DNA of 64,000 nt from Collinsella sp. MSK.8.10. GTDB taxonomy: Bacteria > Actinomycetota > Coriobacteriia > Coriobacteriales > Coriobacteriaceae. Positions 51,352-61,275 of this stretch are shown piece after piece. The position numbers were made by a program, and so were the translations under genes. Location: positions 62,001-126,000 of the forward strand of contig NZ_JAHPYF010000005.1 in the NCBI RefSeq assembly GCF_019041915.1. Direction: 5' to 3'. Every line of letters starts with the position of its first letter. Position 1 is the stretch's first letter. A model generated the notes under the pieces. The model was given only the letters and a program-made list of their open reading frames with translations, was not told the DNA's origin and made no database searches.

Positions 51352-52689
51352 CTATGACCGGTCGCCTCCAAACAGATCGGGGCGAGTGGCCAGATAGGCA
51401 TCAAGGGCCTCAAGCGCACGGTCCGCATAGGCCTGGTAGCGGTCGCGCTTGCTGCGACGCTTACCGTCCTCGAGCGGCGGCACCAGGCCAAAGTTGACAT
51501 GCATGGGCTGGTAGCCCACGGTGGCAGGATCGGTCGCATAGCCCACGAGCGCGCCCAGGGCGCCCACGCGGGGCAACTCGACGCCCGCGGCACCGATAGC
51601 CTCGGCATAGGTGTTGAGCGCCGCGAGCAGACCGGTCGCCACGGCTTCCATATACCCCTCGGTGCCGGTGATCTGACCGGCCAGGCGCACGCCGGTACCG
51701 GGCACGGCAAAGGTGCCATCGAGGACGTGCGGGGCGTCGACAAAGGTATTACGGTGCATGACACCGTAGCGGAAGAACTCAGCGTTCTCCAGGCCCGGCA
51801 CCATATGGAAGACGCGCTTCTGCTCGCCAAAGGTCAGGTTGGTCTGGAAGCCCACCAGATTATAAGCGGTCTTCTCCTTGTTCTCGGCACGCAGCTGAAT
51901 CGCCGCCCAGGGGCGACGTCCGGTACGCGGGTCGGTGAGGCCGACGGGCTTCATGGCGCCAAAGCGAATGGCGTCCTTGCCGGTGCGTGCAACCTCCTCG
52001 GCAGGCTGGCAGGCCTGGAACAGATCGCCGCCCTCAAAATCCTTGAGCACCACGCGGTCGGCCGTGGTAAGCGCCTCGATAAAGGCCTCGTACTCCTCCT
52101 TGTTGAGCGGAGCGTTGAGATAGTCGCCACTCCCCTGCTCCTCGTAGCGCGACTGCGAGAACAGCACGTCCATATCGAGCGTGGAGGCATCGACGATCGG
52201 CGCCGCGGCATCGAAGAACGCAAGGGCGTCGCCACCGACGAGCTTCATGACCTCTTCGCTCAGCGCCGGCGAGCACAAGGGGCCGGCGGCAATGACCACG
52301 TGACCCTCGGGAATCTGCGTGACCTCGCCGTGAATGATCTCGATATTGGGACGGGCGGCAACCTCGGCCTCGACAAGCTCGGAAAACTTGACGCGGTCGA
52401 CCGCCAAGGCACCACCGGCGGGAACAGCGGCGCGATGGGCGCAATCGAGCAGGACTGAACCCATGCGCTGGAGCTCGGCTTTTAGTAGGCCAGCAGCGGA
52501 ATCTGGACGGGTCGACTTAAACGAATTGGAGCAGACGAGCTCTGCCAGGTGATCAGTATGGTGAGCCGGGGAGCTCACCTGGGGGCGCATCTCGCACAGC
52601 TTTACGGCAAACCCGCGGTCTGCCAGCTGGATCGCGCATTCCGAACCCGCCAGACCGCCACCGATAACCGTCACCTGATCGAACTGCAT
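51352..52689 (-). CDS. trmFO: tRNA m5U54 methyltransferase TrmFO
   Basis: A 445-residue folate- and FAD-dependent enzyme that methylates U54 of tRNA. FAD binding is at VTVIGGGLAGSECAIQLADRG. CSNSFKSTRPDSAAGLLKAELQRMGS and MNGNFGL-like PMHVNFGLVPPLEDGKRRSKRDRYQAYADRAL are diagnostic. ATG 52687-52689 is chosen, with AAAGG nine bases upstream; TTG 52695 is also in frame. Found mostly in Firmicutes and some other groups in place of TrmA. Confidence 0.95.
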   Translation of the reverse strand: MQFDQVTVIGGGLAGSECAIQLADRGFAVKLCEMRPQVSSPAHHTDHLAELVCSNSFKSTRPDSAAGLLKAELQRMGSVLLDCAHRAAVPAGGALAVDRVKFSELVEAEVAARPNIEIIHGEVTQIPEGHVVIAAGPLCSPALSEEVMKLVGGDALAFFDAAAPIVDASTLDMDVLFSQSRYEEQGSGDYLNAPLNKEEYEAFIEALTTADRVVLKDFEGGDLFQACQPAEEVARTGKDAIRFGAMKPVGLTDPRTGRRPWAAIQLRAENKEKTAYNLVGFQTNLTFGEQKRVFHMVPGLENAEFFRYGVMHRNTFVDAPHVLDGTFAVPGTGVRLAGQITGTEGYMEAVATGLLAALNTYAEAIGAAGVELPRVGALGALVGYATDPATVGYQPMHVNFGLVPPLEDGKRRSKRDRYQAYADRALEALDAYLATRPDLFGGDRS

Positions 52690-52703
52690 CTGCAAACACC
52701 TTT

Positions 52704-53639
52704 CTAATTGACACGTTTTCCATTGTGACCGAAGGGCGTCTGGGCGTGAAGGGCAAACTTGGAGGGCGCATACCTTCCATCCATCATGCGCTCGATAAGG
52801 CCCTCGAGTTCAAGCGAACCCAAAAGTTTGAGTACGCCGACGGCATCGAGCGAGACGAGCGCCGCGATGTCGTCGACCTTGAGCGGAGAGGCGATGAGCG
52901 CATGCATCACGGTCTGCTGTGTTGGATCCAGGTCGGCAATGCCGGGAGCATCAGGGCGCGAGTAGCGCAGGGTGCCGTAGATACGTGAGATAGCCATCTC
53001 GATAGATTCCTCGTCGATGATGCAGCAGGCACCGTTCGCAATGAGGTAATTCGTGCCACGCGACTCGGGCGATAGGATCGACCCCGGCACGGCAAGAAGT
53101 TCGCGCCCCAAATCCATAGCAGCCTCGGCTGTAGAAAACGTCCCGGAAGGCATACCCGCCTCGGATACAAAGAGGGCTTGCGACAGGGCCGCGATCACGC
53201 GATTCCGGCGCGGAAAGGCAAACTTGCGCGGACCCATGCCCCACGGAGAGATCGACACGACCGCGCCACCCGTATCGAGCGTGCGAGTAATAAGCCCCGC
53301 GCTCGAACGCGGGTAGACCACGTCGGCGCCCGTCCCCAGCACCACGACGTGTTTGCCGCCGGCGTTGACCGCAGCCCAACCCGAGGCCTGGTCACAACCG
53401 ACCGCGCCGCCCGAAACAACCGTCACTCCCGCCTCGACCGCCACCTTTGCCGCAAGCTCTGCCACGGCAAGACCATACGGCGAGGCCTTTCGCGCGCCGA
53501 TGATGGAGAGCGCGGGCGTCGAAAGCGCCTCGGGGTTGCCGTGCACATAGAGCGTCTGAGGTACATCAGAAAGCTCCAAAACGGTCTCGGGATACAACGC
53601 GTCACCTGGATGCAGCTCGAAGGTCCCCTCGGCCATCAT
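52704..53639 (-). CDS. dprA: DNA-processing protein DprA
   Basis: A 311-residue DprA/Smf that loads RecA on incoming single-stranded DNA during transformation. The Rossmann-like domain has IIGARKASPYGLAVAELAAK, VVSGGAVGCDQASGWAAVNA and FPRRNRVIAALSQALFVSEA. A C-terminal winged-helix domain (DPTQQTVMHALIASPLKVDD) is present. The N-terminal SAM domain of longer homologues is missing. The ATG at 53637-53639 overlaps the comM stop (ATGA) and has GGAGG five bases upstream. Neighbours comM and xerC. Confidence 0.93.
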   Translation of the reverse strand: MMAEGTFELHPGDALYPETVLELSDVPQTLYVHGNPEALSTPALSIIGARKASPYGLAVAELAAKVAVEAGVTVVSGGAVGCDQASGWAAVNAGGKHVVVLGTGADVVYPRSSAGLITRTLDTGGAVVSISPWGMGPRKFAFPRRNRVIAALSQALFVSEAGMPSGTFSTAEAAMDLGRELLAVPGSILSPESRGTNYLIANGACCIIDEESIEMAISRIYGTLRYSRPDAPGIADLDPTQQTVMHALIASPLKVDDIAALVSLDAVGVLKLLGSLELEGLIERMMDGRYAPSKFALHAQTPFGHNGKRVN

Positions 53640-55159
53640 TGGTCCCTCCTTCCCTGGTACATCGCCGCCTCGAGCACGTGGTCCTGCGTCACTTGCTCGC
53701 TCTCGGCGACATCTGCGATCGTGCGCGCAATGCGAACCAGGCGCACGATGCCACGCCCTGTGAGATGCGTGCGTTTGGACAGACCGAGTACGCATTTCTC
53801 GGCAGCATCATCGAGCTCAAAGGTCGAAACGACGCCGTCAATGGACCGCGTCTCGTCATCCTCGGCCTCGGCATCCGCATCGTCCATACGAGACTCGCGC
53901 CAGGTGCGAAAAGCGCGACCGCGCACAACGTAGTCACGTAACTCGGCCGACGACATACCCTCCGCGCCCTCGATAATCACCTGGGGATCGGGACGGGTCA
54001 CATCGATCATCATGTCGATACGGTCGGCCAAAGGACCGCGCAGCTTTGCCCGATAGCGCTCGACCATCGATGCCGAGCAGCGGCACGGCACCTCGCGGTC
54101 GCCCAAAAAGCCGCAGGGGCAGGGATTGCTCGCAGCGAGCAGCTGAAAGCGCGACGGGAAGGTAAAGGCCCCGTCGACGCGTACGATCCTCACATAGCCG
54201 CGTTCGATGGGCTGACGCAGCGTCTGCAGCACACCCGTGGGAAACTCGGCAAGCTCGTCCAAAAAGAGCACGCCGCCATGAGCAAGGCTAATCTCACCCG
54301 GGTGCACCGGGCGCCCGCCGCCGATAAGGCCTGCGGTCGAAATACTGTGATGGGGGCTTCGAAACGGCCGATGACCTGCCAATAAGCCATCGATGTTCTC
54401 GCCCAAGACCGAATGGATGCACAGTGCCTCCTGCTGATCCTCAACGGAAAGCTCAGGCAGGATGCCGGTCATACGGCGCGCAAGCATCGTCTTGCCCGAT
54501 CCCGGGGACCCGATCATAAGCAAACCGAGCTCACCCGCTGCCGCCAGTGCCATGCCGCGTTTGGCAACCTCCTGCCCCAGCACGTCGGCATAGTCGAGTT
54601 CGGGCTCAAAAGTAGCCTCCACACCCTCGGAATCCAGATAATGCCGCGCGGCATCGCCCATGCCATGGGCAAGCTGAGACAAATGATCTATGAATCCGCA
54701 ATCCACGCCCGCGAGTGGCACATGCTGGTCTGATCTGCCGGCGATAAAAGACAGCCCCAAATCACGCGCCAATAACTGAAACGCCACCTCGCCCTTGACG
54801 GGAAGCACCGTACCGTCCAAGCCAAGCTCACCGGCGATAAGACAACGATCGAGGTTGTCGCGGGGAATCTGACCATCGGCCGCCAATACCGCGATGGCGA
54901 TGGGAAGATCAAAGCCGCTACCGGTCTTGCGAATATCGCCAGGTGCCAGATTGACCGTAATGCCCGAGCGTGGGATCTCGAACCCGGCGGAGCGCATCGC
55001 ACAGCGAATGCGACCACGCGACTCCATCACCTCCATACTCGGGATGCCGAGCATCTGAATGCCCGGAACGCCGCCGGCAAGCGAGACCTCGACCGTGACG
55101 TGAATCGCCTCGACGCCGCGGATGCAGGCCGCGTGAACGGCAAACGTCTCGAACGCCAT
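53636..55159 (-). CDS. comM: YifB/ComM family Mg-chelatase-like AAA ATPase
   Basis: A 507-residue AAA+ protein. The N-terminal ChlI-like lon-protease fold (FETFAVHAACIRGVEAIHVTVEVSLAGGVPG) precedes the ATPase with Walker A LLMIGSPGSGKTMLARRMTGILP and Walker B GGVLFLDELAEF. A Cys-rich segment follows (NPCPCGFLGDREVPCRCSA). ComM is a branch-migration helicase in natural transformation of Vibrio, but the family is also common in non-competent bacteria. The ATG at 55157-55159 overlaps the yraN stop as TGATG. Confidence 0.93.
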   Translation of the reverse strand: MAFETFAVHAACIRGVEAIHVTVEVSLAGGVPGIQMLGIPSMEVMESRGRIRCAMRSAGFEIPRSGITVNLAPGDIRKTGSGFDLPIAIAVLAADGQIPRDNLDRCLIAGELGLDGTVLPVKGEVAFQLLARDLGLSFIAGRSDQHVPLAGVDCGFIDHLSQLAHGMGDAARHYLDSEGVEATFEPELDYADVLGQEVAKRGMALAAAGELGLLMIGSPGSGKTMLARRMTGILPELSVEDQQEALCIHSVLGENIDGLLAGHRPFRSPHHSISTAGLIGGGRPVHPGEISLAHGGVLFLDELAEFPTGVLQTLRQPIERGYVRIVRVDGAFTFPSRFQLLAASNPCPCGFLGDREVPCRCSASMVERYRAKLRGPLADRIDMMIDVTRPDPQVIIEGAEGMSSAELRDYVVRGRAFRTWRESRMDDADAEAEDDETRSIDGVVSTFELDDAAEKCVLGLSKRTHLTGRGIVRLVRIARTIADVAESEQVTQDHVLEAAMYQGRRDQ

Positions 55160-55644
55160 CACGACACCTGCCAATCGAACGCGTTGTACTGATGCTCGAT
55201 CTCGGCGATATGCCCGCCGCGAATGGTGACACCCACGGCATCGAAGCGAATCGCCTTGAGCGGATAATGCTCCATGAGATAGCAACTTGCGATGCGGCGG
55301 TAGCGGCGTTGCTTTTGGGCGTCCACGGCTTCCTCGGGAAAGACCCGCGTGGTGCAATCCAGGGCGACGCGTCTGGTCTTGACCTCGGCCATCACCACGA
55401 CATCGTCGAGCTCATCAAGCAGCACCAGATCGGCCTCGCCCTCGGTGCAACGATAACCCTGTTCCAGCAAGGTGTAGCCGCGCTCGTTAAAGTAGTCGAT
55501 GGTGATCAGCTCGCCCAGCATGCCCAGCTCGCGGGGACTGAGTCCCTTGATAAACTCGGGCGTCATCGCCCCGCAGTCGAGCTCGCCGTTTTCCCAACGC
55601 TCCTTGAGCCGCTGCGTCTTGCTCTTTTTGCTTGCGGCACTCAT
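55159..55644 (-). CDS. yraN: YraN family endonuclease-fold protein
   Basis: A 161-residue UPF0102 protein with a restriction-endonuclease-like fold. The PD-(D/E)xK-type residues are in GEADLVLLDELDDVVVMAEVKTR. GELITIDYFNERGYTLLEQGYRC is typical. About 45 extra N-terminal residues are basic then acidic. The ATG at 55642-55644 follows GGAGACCCC. Function is unproven; its place upstream of comM-dprA is conserved in many bacteria. Confidence 0.88.
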   Translation of the reverse strand: MSAASKKSKTQRLKERWENGELDCGAMTPEFIKGLSPRELGMLGELITIDYFNERGYTLLEQGYRCTEGEADLVLLDELDDVVVMAEVKTRRVALDCTTRVFPEEAVDAQKQRRYRRIASCYLMEHYPLKAIRFDAVGVTIRGGHIAEIEHQYNAFDWQVS

Positions 55645-55742
55645 GGGGTCTCCTTTCCCGCACACTGCATTGCCCCGATGATGAGGGCACCTTTCATGCG
55701 GGTAAGTACCGGAAGCAAACCAAAAGCTGACCAAATGCCAAC

Positions 55743-55784
55743 AAAAAACGGGCCGTACGCAACAATGGTGTTGCATACGGCCCG
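55743..55784 (-). terminator. Intrinsic terminator of rnhB
   Basis: Sixteen-base arms (CGGGCCGTAcGCAACA with TGTTGCaTACGGCCCG, one mismatch) followed by TTTTTTG on the minus strand, 49 bases past rnhB. Confidence 0.85.
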
Positions 55785-55833
55785 CTACCAGCTGGTTTAC
55801 AAAACGCCAGGGGTCCCTGTCTCCACAATTGAC

Positions 55834-56622
55834 CTAGAAAAGCCGCTCAGTCTGCAGAAAGTTTCCGCAAAAGCTCACGCGGTGCAGAGGACAAAGTCCA
55901 TGTTTGCGAATGGCCTCGATATGCTCGGGGCTCGCATAGCCCTTCGACTCGGCCAGATGGTACTCGGGATACTCGGCGTCGTACTCGACCATCATCTCGT
56001 CACGCGTCACCTTGGCCATGATGGACGCCGCGGCGATACAGGCGATTTTGGCATCGCCCTTCACCACGTCGCGCTCGTTGGGAACGGCGCCCAAGGGGTT
56101 ACCATCCATGAGGACACAGTCGGGTTCAAGTCCCGTATCGGCCACGGCGCCCGCGACGGCGGCACGAATGGCACGCGCCATGCCCATCTCATCGATATCC
56201 TTAGGCGCGATATGGCAAAAACCGATCGCCGTCGCCACCTCGGCAATCTTCACCGAGAGCAGCTCGCGGCGCGCCGGCGTGAGCTTTTTGGAATCGTTGA
56301 TGCCCCAGACGCGCGGCTTCATGGGAAGGCACACGGCGCACACCGTCAGGGGACCGGCCACCGATCCGCGACCCACCTCGTCGACACCAACGATCACCCC
56401 ATCGCCGCCAAGCTCATGCATAAGCTCGTACATGCCATTAACGCGCTCGCGCTCGGCAACCTCTTTGGCATGGCGTTTGAGGGCGCGTTCACAAGCCTTG
56501 ATCACCTGCTGGCGCGGGTCCTCGCGATAATGCTCCACGAGGGCGGGAGTCTCCTCAAACGTAGCGCTCGCCAACTCACCGGCAACCTGCGATGCCGAAA
56601 CCGAGCTCGTCATGTTGGCCAT
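55834..56622 (-). CDS. rnhB: Ribonuclease HII
   Basis: A 262-residue RNase H type 2 that removes ribonucleotides and RNA primers from DNA. Catalytic residues are in VIVGVDEVGRGSVAGPLTVCAV, GINDSKKLTPARRELL and VLMDGNPLG. The first 75 residues form the helical N-terminal extension common in Gram-positive RNase HII. ATG 56620-56622 (MANMTSS) is chosen, with GGAGGG six bases upstream. No rnhA is seen here. Confidence 0.94.
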   Translation of the reverse strand: MANMTSSVSASQVAGELASATFEETPALVEHYREDPRQQVIKACERALKRHAKEVAERERVNGMYELMHELGGDGVIVGVDEVGRGSVAGPLTVCAVCLPMKPRVWGINDSKKLTPARRELLSVKIAEVATAIGFCHIAPKDIDEMGMARAIRAAVAGAVADTGLEPDCVLMDGNPLGAVPNERDVVKGDAKIACIAAASIMAKVTRDEMMVEYDAEYPEYHLAESKGYASPEHIEAIRKHGLCPLHRVSFCGNFLQTERLF

Positions 56623-56651
56623 ACCAGGCCCTCCTTGCATGCAAATCAGAT

Positions 56652-56681
56652 AAAAAGAAGGGCCACCCGAAGGTGACCCTT
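56652..56681 (-). terminator. Intrinsic terminator of rplS
   Basis: Ten-base arms with one mismatch (AAGGGcCACC and GGTGaCCCTT) and a CGAA/TTCG tetraloop, followed by CTTTTT on the minus strand, 35 bases past rplS. Confidence 0.85.
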
Positions 56682-56715
56682 GTGTCCAAACGAGTGGACA
56701 GACGCTGCGATCTTC

Positions 56716-57057
56716 TTAGCGCTTCTCGGGGATGCGAGCAGCCTTGCCCACCTTGTCGCGGAGGTAGTACAGCTTGGCGCGACGGACGCGACCATGACGA
56801 ACGACCTCGAGCTTGGCGATCTTGGGGCTGTGAAGCGGGAAGGTACGCTCAACACCGACACCGAAGGACATCTTGCGGACGGTGAAGGTCTCGCGGGCAC
56901 CGGCGCCGGCCATGCGGATGACGTCGCCCTGGAAGACCTGGATGCGCTCGCGGTCGCCTTCCTTAATGCGGTAGTGAACCTTGACGTTGTCGGCGACGCG
57001 AACCTGAGGAATGTCCTCGCGGATCTGCTGACGCTCGATTGCGCGGATGTAATCCAT
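56716..57057 (-). CDS. rplS: 50S ribosomal protein L19
   Basis: A 113-residue L19 at the subunit interface. The core [29 protein letters not shown] and [35 protein letters not shown] are intact. ATG 57055-57057 is preferred over the TTG two codons upstream because AAGGA lies seven bases before it. It has its own promoter, leader hairpin and terminator. Confidence 0.96.
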   Translation of the reverse strand: MDYIRAIERQQIREDIPQVRVADNVKVHYRIKEGDRERIQVFQGDVIRMAGAGARETFTVRKMSFGVGVERTFPLHSPKIAKLEVVRHGRVRRAKLYYLRDKVGKAARIPEKR

Positions 57058-57081
57058 GTGCAATTCCTTACTCTTCTAGAG

Positions 57082-57105
57082 GTGCCGTACCACCTTGGCC
57101 GGCAC
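57082..57105 (-). promoter_or_regulatory. rplS leader stem-loop
   Basis: A six-pair stem GTGCCG/CGGCAC with a weaker inner GCCA/TGGT helix, 25 bases upstream of rplS. L19 leaders of other phyla regulate translation; similarity is in position only. Confidence 0.45.
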
Positions 57106-57126
57106 GTAGTTGAACAAACGTATTCG

Positions 57127-57154
57127 AGTATACACGCGCGGGTTTCTGCTGCAA
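57127..57154 (-). promoter_or_regulatory. rplS promoter
   Basis: Minus strand -35 TTGCAG (57149-57154), 16-base spacer, -10 TATACT (57127-57132), about 70 bases upstream of the start. Confidence 0.65.
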
Positions 57155-57201
57155 GAACAATTTTTTACGCAGACAAAAAGACAAAACCCGCACATGATAA
57201 T

Positions 57202-57227
57202 CGCCCGCCTCACGAATGAGGCGGGCG
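57202..57227 (-). terminator. Hairpin past ppdK, probable terminator
   Basis: Perfect 11-base arms (CGCCCGCCTCA and TGAGGCGGGCG) with a TTCG tetraloop on the minus strand. It is followed by ATTATC, a weak T run, 39 bases past ppdK. Confidence 0.6.
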
Positions 57228-57266
57228 GCATGAAGGGGGCTACGCTAGGCGTCTATACCCAAAACG

Positions 57267-60017
<2,751 letters not shown>

Positions 60018-60092
60018 GATACTTCCCCTTCCATGCGCTTACGCGCACGACCGTGGTAACGAATCGACCCGCCGGATGCGGGCCGTGAGGGA

Positions 60093-60098
60093 ACTATA
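60093..60098 (-). promoter_or_regulatory. ppdK promoter -10 candidate
   Basis: TATAGT on the minus strand, giving a leader of about 70 bases. No clear -35, which would fit dependence on an activator at the phased boxes upstream. Confidence 0.45.
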
Positions 60099-60139
60099 CG
60101 GCCGGATTTGAACGGGCTTGAGCAGAGGATACGCGGTTT

Positions 60140-60187
60140 GGTAAACGTGCTAAAACTGGCGGTAAACGGTAGGTAAAGTTGGTTACC
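60140..60187. promoter_or_regulatory. Helically phased GGTAAAC-type boxes upstream of ppdK
   Basis: Plus-strand boxes start at 60140 (GGTAAAC), 60150 (CTAAAAC, degenerate), 60161 (GGTAAAC), 60172 (GGTAAAG) and 60181 (GGTTACC), i.e. spacings of 10, 11, 11 and 9 bases. The array lies about 42-89 bases upstream of the ppdK -10. One-turn phasing suggests cooperative binding of a regulator on one DNA face. The regulator is unknown. Confidence 0.5.
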
Positions 60188-60273
60188 TTATGAAGATACC
60201 ACTAGAGTGTAATTGCAGGTCAGAGGCGGTAGAAACTGCTAAATCGCTTTACCAATATCAGGCTTTTTAGCCG

Positions 60274-60359
60274 CTCCGATGAGTTTTCTGGGACGGGGAT
60301 TAAAAAATCATTGAGTACCTAATGATTTTTTAATCCCCGTCCCAGAAAACTCATCGGAG
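60274..60359. repeat. Perfect 39-bp palindrome between ppsR and ppdK
   Basis: Arms 60274-60312 and 60321-60359 are exact reverse complements with an eight-base loop GAGTACCT. The arm starts CTCCGATGAG, contains GGGACGGGG and an A6 run, and ends AATCATT. It begins six bases past the ppsR stop. It could be a MITE- or REP-like insertion that now acts as a terminator or RNA processing site. There is no T run outside the stem. Confidence 0.9.
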
Positions 60360-60365
60360 AAAGGA

Positions 60366-61241
60366 CTACTGCTGTTGGGCTCGGCGGGCGGCGCGGCGGG
60401 CGCGAGCTTCTTGGATTTCCTCCAAGTGGCTAATGATCTCGGCAGCGCTTTCCTCGATGGCCTTGCCGTCGGTACGCACCACAAAGCAGCCTAGGCGCTT
60501 CATGAGGGCACGAGCTTCCTCGAGCTCGCTGCGCACGCTCTCGGGCTCGGCATAGGAGCCGGCAACGGCACGGGCGTAGTCATCGCCCAAGCGGCTATCG
60601 CGAATTTCGGAAATCACATCGACGGTCGAAATCAGGCCGAACAGGCGCATCGGGTCGACCTCGTAAATCGACTTCGGCGGCTCCATGCCATGGGCCAACG
60701 GAACATTGGCAACCTTGTAACCTTGATAGGCCAAATACATCGACAGCGGCGTCTTGGACGTGCGCGATACGCCCAGTAGCACGATATCGGCACCCGACAG
60801 ATCGTCGCAACCGCGCCCGTCATCGTGCTCAACGAAATACTCCATGGCCTCGATACGATGGAAATAGCGGTCATCGGTCTTGTGAATCACGCCCGCAACG
60901 CCCTTGGGCGGCACGCCGACGAGCGACGACAGCACGGCGAGCGTCGGGCCGATCAGGTCGACCGAACGGATATGCAGCATGCCCAGGTAATCGAGCACGC
61001 GGGCGCGAAGCGCCGGATCGACAATGGTGTGGAACACGGCGATATCGCGATGGTCGGCATCGACGCGCGGCCCCACAAATGACTTGACCTGCTCCACGGA
61101 GGCCACCTTGGGCAGGCGCAAAACGCGAAAAGCCCCTTCATCAAATTGCCCGGACGCCGCAAGCACCACCTCACAAGCGGTATCGCCGAGAGAGTCGGAG
61201 ATAACGATAACGGTGGGACGAACGGCGACCGGGCAATCCAT
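60366..61241 (-). CDS. ppsR: PPDK regulatory protein (bifunctional kinase/phosphorylase, DUF299)
   Basis: A 291-residue DUF299 protein that uses ADP to phosphorylate, and Pi to dephosphorylate, a Thr next to the catalytic His of PPDK, switching it off and on. It opens with PTVIVISDSLGDTACEVVLA. The P-loop-like segment is VLLGVSRTSKTPLSMYLAYQG. A basic tail (EARARRAARRAQQQ) ends the protein. The ATG at 61239-61241 follows AAAAGGAGCCCCGC. Its target gene ppdK is next downstream, supporting PpsR of PPDK rather than of PEP synthase. Confidence 0.92.
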   Translation of the reverse strand: MDCPVAVRPTVIVISDSLGDTACEVVLAASGQFDEGAFRVLRLPKVASVEQVKSFVGPRVDADHRDIAVFHTIVDPALRARVLDYLGMLHIRSVDLIGPTLAVLSSLVGVPPKGVAGVIHKTDDRYFHRIEAMEYFVEHDDGRGCDDLSGADIVLLGVSRTSKTPLSMYLAYQGYKVANVPLAHGMEPPKSIYEVDPMRLFGLISTVDVISEIRDSRLGDDYARAVAGSYAEPESVRSELEEARALMKRLGCFVVRTDGKAIEESAAEIISHLEEIQEARARRAARRAQQQ

Positions 61242-61275
61242 GCGGGGCTCCTTTTGCGCTTACGCGCAGGCTGGC

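Noticed and set aside
55785..55833. A repeat or REP copy near GGGGTCCCTGTCTCC past rnhB
   Set aside because: It has a GTCCCTG word but no inverted partner or hairpin matching the RAYT repeats, so it is left unassigned.
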